Assembly (NCBI GenBank): GCA_949358305.1
Contig: OX442316.1
Location: 3,720,001 to 3,784,000 of the forward strand
DNA length: 64,000 nucleotides
Direction of reading: 5' to 3'
Source: Strigamia acuminata
Lineage: Eukaryota; Arthropoda; Chilopoda; Geophilomorpha; Linotaeniidae
Shown: positions 1 through 10,300 of the stretch, piece after piece
Layout of the letters: every line of letters starts with the position of its first letter
Numbering within the stretch: the first letter of the stretch is position 1
Position numbers and translations under genes: made by a program
The notes under the pieces: generated by a model
The model's database searches: none
What the model was told of the DNA's origin: nothing
Seen by the model: only the letters and a program-made list of their open reading frames with translations

Positions 1-862
1 ACACCTGTACTGCACAGGATATCCAAAAGTTAACCGTAATATATTCAATGCAATTTGAATACACATCCAAAAATGTGACCTTAATACGTTCAATCCAATC
101 CAATTTGAATACACATACAAAAGTGTGATTGCCATTGACCTATTCACACTGGCATTTTTACAATAAATAAATAATGAAAAGATACTTTGTGCTCATACTA
201 CTTTTGTGGATCAGGATGGATGGATGTGGTTTTGAATCTGAGTGCGGGTAACAGTTGAAAATTCTTTTTGAAAATAGTCCATCAACAAAAGAATATGGTG
301 ACTTTCAATAAATCAAAATTAAAATTAGGTTCATCTTTAAATACCGTATGTATAAGGCTTCAAATCGGCACCGGGGTCAAATAAACGCCGGGGTCATAAA
401 AATCACCAATTTTTTAAAAAATCAGTGATTTTTATGAAGATATCAGTGATTCATTTTAAAAATAGGCATTTACTTGTAAAAATCGGTGATATTTTAATAA
501 ACCACCGGGCCCGAATAAGCGCCGGGTTAAAAAAATAAATCAACGTCCGGTTATAGTTATAAAATTAGAGTTAACCTTGTTGCGTTCCTGACGGTTCCAA
601 TTGAATTTTAACCAACACTAAATTTATATTTAGTCACAAAGGGATTTTCTAGTTGCAAGAGGTCCCGGCGTTCACCTGTGGAAAGCAGTTGAATGCCGTT
701 TATAGGTCTTCTATCGGTTTTGGCTGGTGTTTTGGTGTCTAGGGGTTTTTTGGTAGCAAATACAATAATAACAAGTAATTTAAAAAAGGATAAACAGTTT
801 TATTAATGTTAAAATTAAGGAGTAATAGGTTTACATGAAATAAATAAATAATTAAATGAATA
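1..862. other. Intergenic DNA with an inverted-repeat relic
   Basis: No open reading frame with gene-like composition is visible. Positions about 360-545 contain an imperfect inverted arrangement: a block reading gggtcaaataaacgccgggg is followed by alternating runs around atcagtgattttta and closes with ccgggcccgaataagcgccggg. This looks like the remains of a short DNA element, but no target-site duplication was found. Positions 50-130 carry a degenerate direct repeat around the words aatacacat and gtgacc. Confidence 0.35.
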
Positions 863-1915
863 TTGCTAAAGTTAAACAAGGAAAGAAGAGAAAGGCGCGA
901 GAACAACAGAATTGTTCGCGCGCACGGAAACAATAGGTTTGGAAAATGGCGGCAACGGATCGCCGTGAAAATTGGTGCAAATGCACACAAAAGGGCGCAA
1001 AATCGTGAGACTTCGCAAGTTAATTCGGCTGTGGAGCCGGAATTGTGGCCAGCTAGATAGCCAGGCCGGGGTGGAGAATACGAGGTGTGAACCCTCGATT
1101 TGAAACGGGAAATTCTCCGTTGAAGACTCACGAGTCCAATGGCGTGGTTCGCACTGTCGAATGCGGTTTTCAGGTCCGTTTCTCCTCGGTAAATTATCGT
1201 CGTCGGCAGGTCGAGCGTCGAGGTTTCGTCGGCTTTCGCTCGTCGTCCCTCGTCTGCTCGGCGGCTGGCTGGCGTCGATCTTCAAGGTCTATCGCTCGAA
1301 TTACCGTCGTCGGGTGGCTAGCGTCGAGGTTTCGTCGGCTTTCGCGCGTCGTCCCTCGTCGGCTTGGCGTCTTCCAGGCGTCGGTCTACGATGGCGTGTG
1401 TACGTCTGTCTTCGGGCGGCGGCGGAAACAACGAGTGTTCAGTTCGTTGCACGTCGACTTCGTCGTCCGGGAAGGATTCACTTGATGCGTGTTGGCATCA
1501 AGCAAATCGGTTGAAACTTTACAATCTCACTTGTCACGGACAAAACAGTGTTGGTTTGGTTGAACAAAGTTGTGTCGGTGTGAACGGTGTGAGGAGGAGG
1601 CAAAGAGTGAGTAATAATCGGAATTATTGCTCCAAGTTGGGCCGGAAAATCGGCCAGTGCGCACGCGTGGCGTGTGCCCGGGCACGCTTTGGCCCTAGAA
1701 ACGGTGCAATTTGGGGTTTTGCCCTAGCAACCCCCCAATCCAGGGCTCAAATTACCAGGGCAGTGGTAACGGTTTTTGTGCAAATTACCAGGGCAGTGGC
1801 AACGGTTTTGGTGCAAATTGCCCAAAAGCACAACAGGTGCAGAACAAATATACATTATTTTAAATATTATTATACAATAAAAAGATCACATAACTTGTTA
1901 AAAACACTAAAATGA
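863..1915. repeat. GC-rich block with internal duplications, no convincing gene
   Basis: This block is clearly richer in CG than its surroundings. Segments at about 1198-1262 and 1306-1367 are near copies of each other, sharing the run gcgtcgaggtttcgtcggct. A second pair of direct repeats of about 33 bp lies at 1748-1780 and 1781-1814 (core aattaccagggcagtgg). Overlapping open frames here are Arg/Ser-rich in every frame, as expected from such repeats, and have no recognisable domain. It could be a first exon or promoter of a gene reaching outside the window, or a transposon fragment. Confidence 0.4.
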
Positions 1916-2585
1916 ATAGCTTCCTCAAATTACCAATTTCTAACATTTCCAAATAATTAAAGGGACTGTAAAACAATTTATTTAACACATTAAATAAATT
2001 AAATTATTAATTCCTTGTACTCCAAATATCCCAAATGAAAGGGAACATTTGAGATCACAACAACCTTACACATGTCACGTGATTACCGAAACTAGTAATG
2101 TCTCATTCGCATAAAAAGAGAGAATTCCAGTTTTTAACTGTTGCAATACGATGCTGCAACTTTATTATTGTGAATTTAAAAGAATTAAACATGTGCTCCG
2201 TGGGTGAATGAATTCAAAATGGCGGTGAAAGAGGTCAATGCTAATCCAGATTTTTAGCCAGTGACGTAAATAGTGGAAAACTACCGGATTGACTACGCTA
2301 TTTTCAGTGTTAGCTAGCCTAACCTAGAGTTATAACTGATACGTTTTCATACTTAAAGGTTTAACGGGGGTTTTTATAATGGAAAAGTACCAGCCACAAA
2401 CTGTGTATTAACTTGTGTTGTTTTTGAAATGAATCAAAATTACAGGCATCCTAAATGTGTATTTATTGCTTTAATACCGTACATATGAGCGTATGGATCA
2501 TAAGCCTAAGCCTGGGTCTTCTTCCTTGAGATCTTGAGCCCAGCTAAAATTAAAACGGTTGTATGAGACCACTTAAGATTAAAAG

Positions 2586-3044
2586 TTATGTAAAACGAAA
2601 CACGACTGACCCGGGCGTAAGACAATGACAACCATCGAGATCATATATGAATTGCGACGTTTTTGCTTTCTTCCAGCACGTTTCGAACTGACACTTCAAA
2701 ATTAAATATTTTTCCGGGGCGTCTAGAAATAAATGTGAGAATTTGCACATTTAATTGTGGCGTAATTGTTTGTACTTACTGCAATATTCGTAATCGTCTC
2801 CCAGGAGCTTTTTAGTCTCGTGAGAACATTTTTGTACCTTTTCTTCAATATGTCCGAGATCTTCAGGTGCGAATTCAGCGGGAACCAGATGTTCACACCT
2901 AACGGTTTCTTTCTCGCATTTGCGATAAATCTCCCACATTTTTTTATATTCTGCGTTCTGAGCCGCACTCATCTGCTCAGAAGTCGAAGAAGTTGGAGGG
3001 AAATTTATCATTAGAGAAATACAAAAGATTATGATTTTCATCAT
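2586..3044 (-). CDS. Small secreted 8-Cys protein, copy 1
   Basis: Two exons, 3044-2780 and 2722-2586, give a 133-residue protein. The model is supported by a GTAAGT donor, a pyrimidine-rich TTTCTAG acceptor and phase continuity at the Cys codon ending exon 1. The N terminus (about residues 1-22) is hydrophobic and looks like a signal peptide. The mature part is charged and probably helical, with eight cysteines: K-C-x6-C in the first half, a central C-x15-C pair, then C-Q-F-E-T-C-W and a terminal C-H-C. The motif C-Q-F-x2-C-W-K-K is shared with the neighbour at 6656-7094, so they are one family. The layout is reminiscent of small secreted odorant-binding-like or saliva/hemolymph proteins, but I do not recognise the family. 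An AATAAA signal for this strand lies at 2467-2462. Confidence 0.85.
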
Positions 3045-3299
3045 CTTGCTGGAGCGAGTGTCGACGAAAGTTTGAAAGAATGAATGTAATTGCTTGTTTT
3101 AGGATGTGAAATTCGAAGTGGTGCTAACACAAACAATGAACAACACGACAATAAACAGCAAAACGGATGTAGTTAAAAATGTAGTCAATAAAAATACAAT
3201 AAACACAAATGAAATGAAAAAATATTCAAATTTTATTTCGTATTTTGCGTCGATCAAAAAATTACACAAAAATTGCACAAAAATTGCACAAAAATGAAA

Positions 3300-3546
3300 T
3301 TAATCTTTCAGACATTTGCATTCGTCAAGAGTGTAGATGAATTTCGTCGTTTTCTTTTTCTTCCAGCACTTGTGGAATTGACAAAGCAACATGTCTAATT
3401 TTTCAGGAAGATCTAACAATTTTTTTTTTTTTATTATTTTAATGTGTAAAATTGTTTCACCCACTTACCCACTTACCACAAAGTGTATACTCTTCGCCGA
3501 TTGTTTCATTAAAATGAAGTGCGCAATTGGCTATCTTATTTTCATC
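3300..3546 (-). pseudogene. 5'-truncated copy of the neighbouring 8-Cys gene
   Basis: This is the duplicated 3' half of the gene at 6656-7094. Exon 2 (3412-3300) and the end of exon 1 (from 3546 down to 3477) are present and look identical to the parent. The tandem-duplication junction at 3546 removes the start codon, signal peptide and first third of the protein. Sequence beyond the junction comes from the left end of unit 2 and gives no replacement start. It is a very young gene fragment, not an old decayed pseudogene. Confidence 0.85.
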
Positions 3547-3800
3547 TAGCCTAACCTAGAGTTATAACTGATACGTTTTCATACTTAAAGGTTTAACGGG
3601 GGTTTTTATAATGGAAAAGTACCAGCCACAAACTGTGTATTAACTTGTGTTGTTTTTGAAATGAATCAAAATTACAGGCATCCTAAATGTGTATTTATTG
3701 CTTTAATACCGTACATATGAGCGTATGGATCATAAGCCTAAGCCTGGGTCTTCTTCCTTGAGATCTTGAGCCCAGCTAAAATTAAAACGGTTGTATGAGA

Positions 3801-3960
3801 GGATCCACCCCGAAATGTCGAATGACAAAATGTCTAATGACAAAATGTCTAAGCCGAAATGTCTAATCAAAAATGTCTAATAGACAAAATGTCTAATTCA
3901 AAATGTCTAATCAAAAATGTCTAATGCCGAAATGTCTAATGCCTAAATGTCTATTAATTA
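3801..3960. repeat. Left subterminal motif array of the MULE
   Basis: The 20-bp outer terminal repeat is followed by a run of AAATGTCTAAT words separated by short linkers. The right end, 5797-5916, carries the same words in inverted order (attagacattt). In other DNA transposons such arrays are transposase-binding sites, so that role is inferred for these. Confidence 0.8.
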
Positions 3961-4214
3961 ATTAATTTCACAAAATAATTATTTATACAAGGTGCTTCCC
4001 AGTGAAATAAAGTTATCACAATAAAAATAAATGAATAACGTCGATAAAAGTTACATCGGAATATATTGGTTATTTGTGGTTCGCAACGTCTGATTGACGT
4101 ATTGACATTATTACATACGTATATAAAGCGCATTCTTTTAGAATCAGATCATTCATTCGTTTGCAAATACTACTGCATTGTCGTGTCGTTTTATTCCCGA
4201 TTATCTAACATAAC

Positions 4215-5678
4215 ATGGCAAACGCTACCGCAAGAAAAACCAATCAAATGTGTCGTAAATTATGTTTCGAGGGGTTTGCGTATCATTTAGATCGTTCTCA
4301 AGTAGAGAAATCGACAGGAATTGAAAAATTCTATTGGAAATGTGAACGCCGAACGTCGAAAACAATGGAATGCCACGGAAGAATTGTTACGATAAGAGTT
4401 AATAATACGGATGAGATAAAAAAATCGAAGCCACACAATCATGCGTCCGAAGCATCCCGAGAAAATGTTTTGACCGCAGTTGCAGCCATTAGAACTAGAG
4501 CTACGGAGACACGTGAAACGCCGGTGCAAATTATCCAAGCAGAAAAAAATCGAATGGCTGAACCTTGCCGTCCATACCTTCCGTCCGCCGCTGCATTAAA
4601 CAAGAAAATTTCAAGGGCAAGAAGGAAACTAACTCCTGTTGAGCCTTTAAACATAGCAGATTTACATTTAGAACCACCCTTCACCGAAACTTTATCTGGA
4701 GACCGTTTTCTACATTGTGACATTACTACAGCAGCGGGGGCCAGAATTTTACTTTTCACAACCGTAAAAAATATTGAATATTTGTCCGTAAGTCGTTGCG
4801 TTATAATGGATGGGACGTTTCACACTGTGCCAAGAATATTTGGACAATTATATACCATTCATGCAAAGTGTGGTTCCGTGGGCAACTCACGTTTTTTACC
4901 TATGGTGTATTCTCTTATGACACACCGATCAGAATTAGCGTACGATGCGTTATTTGAGACACTTCATACGGTTGCTGCTAACTTTAATTTTCGTATCGCT
5001 CCTCAATTTGTAATTACAGATTTTGAAATAGCCGCATTAAATTCAATTGGTCGCTGGTTTCCAGATTCTACTAAGCATGGGTGCTTTTTTCATTTAGGCC
5101 AAATAGTTTGGAGACATATCCAACAGGAGGGCTTGCAACAACGTTACGGTGCCGATGAAGAATTTTCATTATTGTGTCGACAATTACCTGCACTTGCTTT
5201 TTTGCCACCCAATGCAATACGTAATGCTTATGGATTATTACGGCCATTATTTCCTGCAGAAATGAATAATTTATTGAATTGGTTTGAAACGTATTATGTT
5301 TTGGGAGAATTAAGACTCCTACCCAATGGCATGAGTTTACGAATCCCACCATTGTATCCACCAGTACTTTGGAGTGTGGATGAAATGATGTTGAATCATT
5401 TACCTCGTACCAGCAATGCTATTGAAGCCTGGCATCGTCGATGGCAGGCGTTGGTTGGAGCGCCCCACGTTGGTGTCTATAGACTGATTAAGGAATTGCA
5501 AATGGAACAGGCCTCAGTTGAAGGGATACTGGAGGGGATGATAAGAGGCGAGCCAAGGCCACCAATTCGTCGAGCAGAAAGGAATCGACAACAACGCGTT
5601 CTTACAGTTTTTAATGACAGGGAAAACCGCAATATTTTAGATTATCTGCGCGGTATTGCCCACAATGTGCAATTATAA
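4215..5678 (+). CDS. MULE transposase with N-terminal FLYWCH zinc finger
   Basis: An intronless 487-residue frame occupies most of the element. Residues about 10-75 form a FLYWCH-type finger: F-x-Y near the start, YWKCER, then C-H-G-R and a final H-N-H. This module is common in animal Mutator-like transposases and should bind DNA. The catalytic core follows. The first acidic residue is in IMDGTF (about residue 198), the second in ITDFEIAALN (about 265), and the HGCFFHLGQ block (about 285) is the C-x2-H signature of the family. A downstream Glu would complete the DDE triad; E441 or E447 are possible but I cannot assign it. No stop or frameshift is present, so it may be active. ATG 4215 is the first Met of the frame. 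Confidence 0.9.
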   Translation: MANATARKTNQMCRKLCFEGFAYHLDRSQVEKSTGIEKFYWKCERRTSKTMECHGRIVTIRVNNTDEIKKSKPHNHASEASRENVLTAVAAIRTRATETRETPVQIIQAEKNRMAEPCRPYLPSAAALNKKISRARRKLTPVEPLNIADLHLEPPFTETLSGDRFLHCDITTAAGARILLFTTVKNIEYLSVSRCVIMDGTFHTVPRIFGQLYTIHAKCGSVGNSRFLPMVYSLMTHRSELAYDALFETLHTVAANFNFRIAPQFVITDFEIAALNSIGRWFPDSTKHGCFFHLGQIVWRHIQQEGLQQRYGADEEFSLLCRQLPALAFLPPNAIRNAYGLLRPLFPAEMNNLLNWFETYYVLGELRLLPNGMSLRIPPLYPPVLWSVDEMMLNHLPRTSNAIEAWHRRWQALVGAPHVGVYRLIKELQMEQASVEGILEGMIRGEPRPPIRRAERNRQQRVLTVFNDRENRNILDYLRGIAHNVQL

Positions 5679-5941
5679 TGTGTTTTTTTGTTAACTGAAA
5701 GTAATAAATAAATTAATTAATTATAAAAAATTGCATTTTATTGATTTTATTTATTGATTTTATTTATATTTGCTTAAAAAATTGAAAAAAAAAATTATTA
5801 GACATTTTGGCATTAGACATTTCTTGATTTTGTCATTAGACATTTTTGATTAGACATTTTGTCCATTAGACATTGTGGATTAGACATTTTGTCATTAGAC
5901 ATTTTGGGGGCCACCCGTATGAGACCACTTAAGATTAAAAG

Positions 5942-6400
5942 TTATGTAAAACGAAACACGACTGACCCGGGCGTAAGACAATGACAACCATCGAGATCAT
6001 ATATGAATTGCGACGTTTTTGCTTTCTTCCAGCACGTTTCGAACTGACACTTCAAAATTAAATATTTTTCCGGGGCGTCTAGAAATAAATGTGAGAATTT
6101 GCACATTTAATTGTGGCGTAATTGTTTGTACTTACTGCAATATTCGTAATCGTCTCCCAGGAGCTTTTTAGTCTCGTGAGAACATTTTTGTACCTTTTCT
6201 TCAATATGTCCGAGATCTTCAGGTGCGAATTCAGCGGGAACCAGATGTTCACACCTAACGGTTTCTTTCTCGCATTTGCGATAAATCTCCCACATTTTTT
6301 TATATTCTGCGTTCTGAGCCGCACTCATCTGCTCAGAAGTCGAAGAAGTTGGAGGGAAATTTATCATTAGAGAAATACAAAAGATTATGATTTTCATCAT
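5942..6400 (-). CDS. Small secreted 8-Cys protein, copy 2
   Basis: The exons at 6400-6136 and 6078-5942 encode the same 133-residue protein as the gene at 2586-3044, with no residue difference seen in the frames compared. The coding part is intact. The MULE right end begins only 25 bp beyond the stop codon, so this copy lost its ancestral 3' UTR: the AATAAA used by copy 1 is now about 2.1 kb further away. Transcripts must use a signal inside the transposon, for instance one of the TTTATT words (AATAAA on this strand) near 5736-5765. The start and signal peptide are as in copy 1. Confidence 0.85.
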
Positions 6401-6655
6401 CTTGCTGGAGCGAGTGTCGACGAAAGTTTGAAAGAATGAATGTAATTGCTTGTTTTAGGATGTGAAATTCGAAGTGGTGCTAACACAAACAATGAACAAC
6501 ACGACAATAAACAGCAAAACGGATGTAGTTAAAAATGTAGTCAATAAAAATACAATAAACACAAATGAAATGAAAAAATATTCAAATTTTATTTCGTATT
6601 TTGCGTCGATCAAAAAATTACACAAAAATTGCACAAAAATTGCACAAAAATGAAA

Positions 6656-7094
6656 TTAATCTTTCAGACATTTGCATTCGTCAAGAGTGTAGATGAATTT
6701 CGTCGTTTTCTTTTTCTTCCAGCACTTGTGGAATTGACAAAGCAACATGTCTAATTTTTCAGGAAGATCTAACAATTTTTTTTTTTTTATTATTTTAATG
6801 TGTAAAATTGTTTCACCCACTTACCCACTTACCACAAAGTGTATACTCTTCGCCGATTGTTTCATTAAAATGAAGTGCGCAATTGGCTATCTTATTTTCA
6901 TCTTCCTCGAAATCCTTCTGTTGCAATGCTGGGTCAATTAGATGTCCACATTTAGCTATTTCAGCATCACATTTCTTCCAAATATCGTGCATTTTTTGGT
7001 ATTTCTTCTCGTATTCAGCGGTCATCTTTGCGTTCAAACAAAGTACGTAAAAGCTGATTGTTGCTGCACAAATTACTAAAATCATTCTCGACAT
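6656..7094 (-). CDS. Small secreted 8-Cys protein, paralogue
   Basis: Two exons (7094-6833 and 6768-6656) join in phase after a Cys codon, exactly as in the neighbouring duplicated gene, giving 124 residues. A hydrophobic leader of about 22 residues is followed by a charged mature chain with the same cysteine order: W-K-K-C-x6-C, N-C, L-C, then C-Q-F-x2-C-W-K-K and a final C-K-C. Identity with the copies at 2.6-3.0 and 5.9-6.4 kb is moderate, so this duplication is older than the tandem event. An alternative donor exists 8 bp downstream (gtaagtgggtaagt) but would shift the frame. Function is unknown; it is probably secreted. Confidence 0.85.
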
Positions 7095-7242
7095 GTTTAA
7101 ATCTATCTCTCCGCTTCACAATAACTGCCTCAGCTGTTGTGTGTAGGTTATTTTAAGAGCTATTTTAGTGCTTAAAAAAGCAATTTAATAATCCGATAAG
7201 TAAGTAAGTATCAGGCATGTTTTTATATGCTCATCAAAGTTC

Positions 7243-7248
7243 TTTATT
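7243..7248 (-). terminator. Vitellogenin 1 polyadenylation signal
   Basis: AATAAA on the minus strand, about 140 bp beyond the stop codon. The same word sits at the equivalent place in the other arm (26191-26196). Confidence 0.7.
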
Positions 7249-7387
7249 ATCAATTATTGTCAGTCATTTCAAATTACATCAAGGATTCATAAATAATATG
7301 CGGTTTTTTTAAGTTAAATTTGTCAAGAGTAATAAAGAATTCGGAAAATGTAAATGAGATGGGGGGGAATAATAGAAAATTGGTGCC

Positions 7388-10300
7388 TTAGTGGCGTGGA
7401 GTGCAAGTGACTGGCACTTCGACTTCGGCCGAGAAATCTTCGGTTCTGTGCTCGGCGAATTGGATCCATCGGTCTTGATTGTTCATCAAGTCATTGGCCA
7501 CTTTGTCCTTAACGTTGACGCATTTGAAGGGGACGGTCATCTGTCTGGTCTCTTTGGCCTCGCATCCGGCTTTGCAAGACGTGAACGTCTCCAATGAGCC
7601 GCAGATCTTGTTTCCGGAACCCATGCGCTTGACCAATGGTCGTTTGGTGACGCAGGATCCTTGGGACGGAATGTGACCTGCAATTGAACAATTTGTGACG
7701 GTCGGAATGAGGTTAGAATTGAAGATTGCACTCACGGAAAGAGGTGTCGTCGGAATCGCAGTCCTTATCGCCTTCGACTTGGGCTTTTGGGCACTGGTCG
7801 GTGCGGAGAGCGTAGGATTCGGCGAAATCGTTTCCAATGGAGTATTCGCATTTTCGGGGTCCTCTGAAGCCATCGTCGCTGCCCGGGTTGTATTCGCCGC
7901 AGATACCGCACAATTTGTGTCTCCACAAGTTGGATGTCTGCAATGGTTTGTTGGGATATGTGATTAATTGGTTGAGATGAGGTTTTGTATTTGGGAGCTT
8001 ACTTTGATCGCAACATCAACTCCGTCGAAGACGATGGAGATTCTGTTGTACGGCAAAATAATCTTGTACAAGCTGTCGGCCTTGACGATGTAACCCAAAA
8101 GAGTTGGGCCGTACGATTCGTCTTTCAAGAAGGTGATTGTCTCGTCCTTCATCTCGATTTGTTTGTCGTTGATGGTCACTTGTCTGGCTTTGGGGTTGAT
8201 CTTGATGAGATACTGGAGGATCTGGACCGTAAGAGTCTACAGAAGTAAAAGAAAAAGACATTAGTTGGTTGTTTTTGGGGAAATGAATAAATAAATGTTT
8301 ACTTTGCTGTTGTCTCTGCTCTCTTTGGTGTTGTTCTTGATGAGAACGTAGAACAAGTCGCTCGGGCTGCAGTCACCGCTGATCAAGTACTGGCAGGAAT
8401 CTCTACCGTCGAACTCGAAGGTGGTGTTGTCGAATCTCTGAACGTAGTTGTCGGTAACGAAGCAAGTTGGTGTGACATCGCCGTCGGTGTAGTACTCCAG
8501 GAGTCTTCTGGTGTACGACTTGTCGACGGAAACTGGTCCGACGAAAGGCTCGACGTCTCCGTAGTAGATTTTGTTGAATTTGAGGTTTTCTTGTGGACGG
8601 TAGATCTTGAGGTCGACGACTGGCATGGTCGGGTGGAAGTTGGCGCTGAATTTGAGCTGATCGGACGGGTTTCTCGCGAAAGAGTCGTGTCTCAGATGCG
8701 GGTACAAGTTGTAGATGACGAAGTCCTGCAGTTGTTCGGTGAAGTTCTGCACGCTCTTCGCGATCTTGCTGTATTTGACGACCGCGCTCAAGTAGTTGAG
8801 ACGAGATTCGAAGTCCAGTTTCTCCATGCAAGCGTAACTGTACGGCAGATCGTCCTCTTTGTCGGATTTGCATTGGTCGTAGAAGTATGGTTTGTCGAAT
8901 TTCTGCATGTTCATCTGCTCCCTCGACTTTCTTGCTTTCAACTACAAAAATTGATGATTAAAAGAATGGTTTTTGCTTTTTATTTTATTTTTAACTCACG
9001 TTGACGTTGACGTATCCCTCTGGTTCGCTGCAAGATCTTCCCCAGCTCAAACTGGCATTCAAAGTGATGTTTGCGTTCTTGAGACTTGGTCGGGTGGTTG
9101 TGAGGTGGCAAAGTGCTCGTTCTCCTGAGTATTTGGCCTTAAGACAGACCATCTTGGCTTGAAGACTTCCCGTTGTTTTAACCAACACATCGATGGATGA
9201 GTCTGGCAAATCCCTGGGTTTCTTGACGATGATATCGACCTTGATTCCCTTCTCGCTGCTTCCCTTCACCTTGGCTTCGGCACGAACCACATATACGGCA
9301 ACTACGAGTCAAAATGGAAGGTATAGTGGTGTTTGAGTCGTCCATTGGTGATTTCGACTTACCGCCTTCGGTGAGATCGGCGTGTACGAGGTTGAGTTTG
9401 CCGCTTTGTGGGGAATCGCTCTTCCAAGCCCATCGTCCCTTGCCGGAGTGTTCTTCGCTGCTGCCGCTGCCCTTTCTGCGTTCCTGAGACCTCGATGAAG
9501 AGTCGTGTCGTCCTCGACGTTCGGCGCTCTTGGAGTTGTCCTCGTCTTCGTCCTGCATCCAGCCCATGGCCCATCGCGGTTGAGCGGATTCCTCGGAGTT
9601 CTCTTGTCTGCTGTCGTATTTGAAGTGGTCGGATTTCCAGCCGGACCAGCGTCCTTGGTTGTCGGTGGAATGCTCGAAGTGCTTGAAGTTGGGGCTTTCG
9701 CTGGATCTGGACTCGTCGGATTTGGACGAAGAATCCTCGTCGGATTTGTAACGGCGGCGTGTCTCTTCGCTCGAGCCGGTCGATCTCGAATCGTCGCGCT
9801 CGTCGTCGGTGTTTTGGCATCGCATCGACACGTCGGATAAACCGAAAAGCTGTCTCCACAAGACGTACACGAAGCTGTCGACGTGTTGGGCCGGGTCGCC
9901 CGGTGCGGGTTTGTACTCCCATTCCATGTCGTAGGTCAACTGAAACGTCGGAAATTATTAATTGGGAAATTAATTGAAAATTTGTCGTGTGGATTTTACT
10001 TCTGGCAATTGGGATGTCTTCCACATGAGGCTGTACTTCCTCGGTGTCCATTGGTGGGTCATCCATCCGTTGACTGCAATGCCGAGGACGGAGTTCTCTT
10101 CGAAGTATTTGTAGATGCTGGCTGCGTCGTCCCAGTACTGCTCGTCTTCCATCTTGAGCACCAAAGCGTTGCCGATGAGTTGCACTTGGGATTTGGTCGG
10201 ACGTTTCTCGTTGTGGATGGTTTTGGCGAACTCGCTCAGTCTCTTGAGTTCGAAGATCGGGTAAATGACTGTGAATGGTCGCGTGTGGTAGTGGAAGATC

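Larger units (their letters stand above)
2315..3546. repeat. Tandem duplication unit 1 (1232 bp)
   Basis: This segment is repeated directly downstream at 3547-6902. The second unit is longer only because a 2116-bp transposon plus its 8-bp target duplication interrupts it (offset 1232 before the insertion, 3356 after). At the join both sides share only the two bases ct, so the duplication looks microhomology-mediated. The two copies appear identical over the open frames compared, which points to a very recent event. Confidence 0.93.
3801..5916 (+). mobile_element. Autonomous MULE-type DNA transposon
   Basis: The element is 2116 bp and is flanked by the 8-bp direct repeat gtatgaga at 3793-3800 and 5917-5924. 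The empty site survives in the other tandem copy at 2561-2568, so both ends are defined exactly. Its termini are imperfect inverted repeats (ggatccaccccgaaatgtc against gggtggcccccaaaatgtc). Inside each end, the motif AAATGTCTAAT is reiterated about nine times: direct at 3820-3955 and inverted at 5797-5910. The interior encodes one intact transposase. An 8-bp target duplication and a FLYWCH plus MULE protein fit the Mutator-like superfamily. Confidence 0.93.
3547..6902. repeat. Tandem duplication unit 2, interrupted by a transposon
   Basis: This is the second copy of the 1232-bp unit. It is split at 3800/5917 by a MULE-type element. It holds a full copy of the 8-Cys secreted protein gene, and its right end runs without a break into the intact neighbouring gene at 6656-7094. 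Unit 2 is therefore flanked by the original right-hand sequence, while unit 1 carries the new junction at 3546/3547. Confidence 0.93.

Noticed and set aside
1055-1130. tRNA-like segment in the GC-rich block
   Set aside because: A T-loop-like ending is present, but no acceptor stem or anticodon arm can be drawn.
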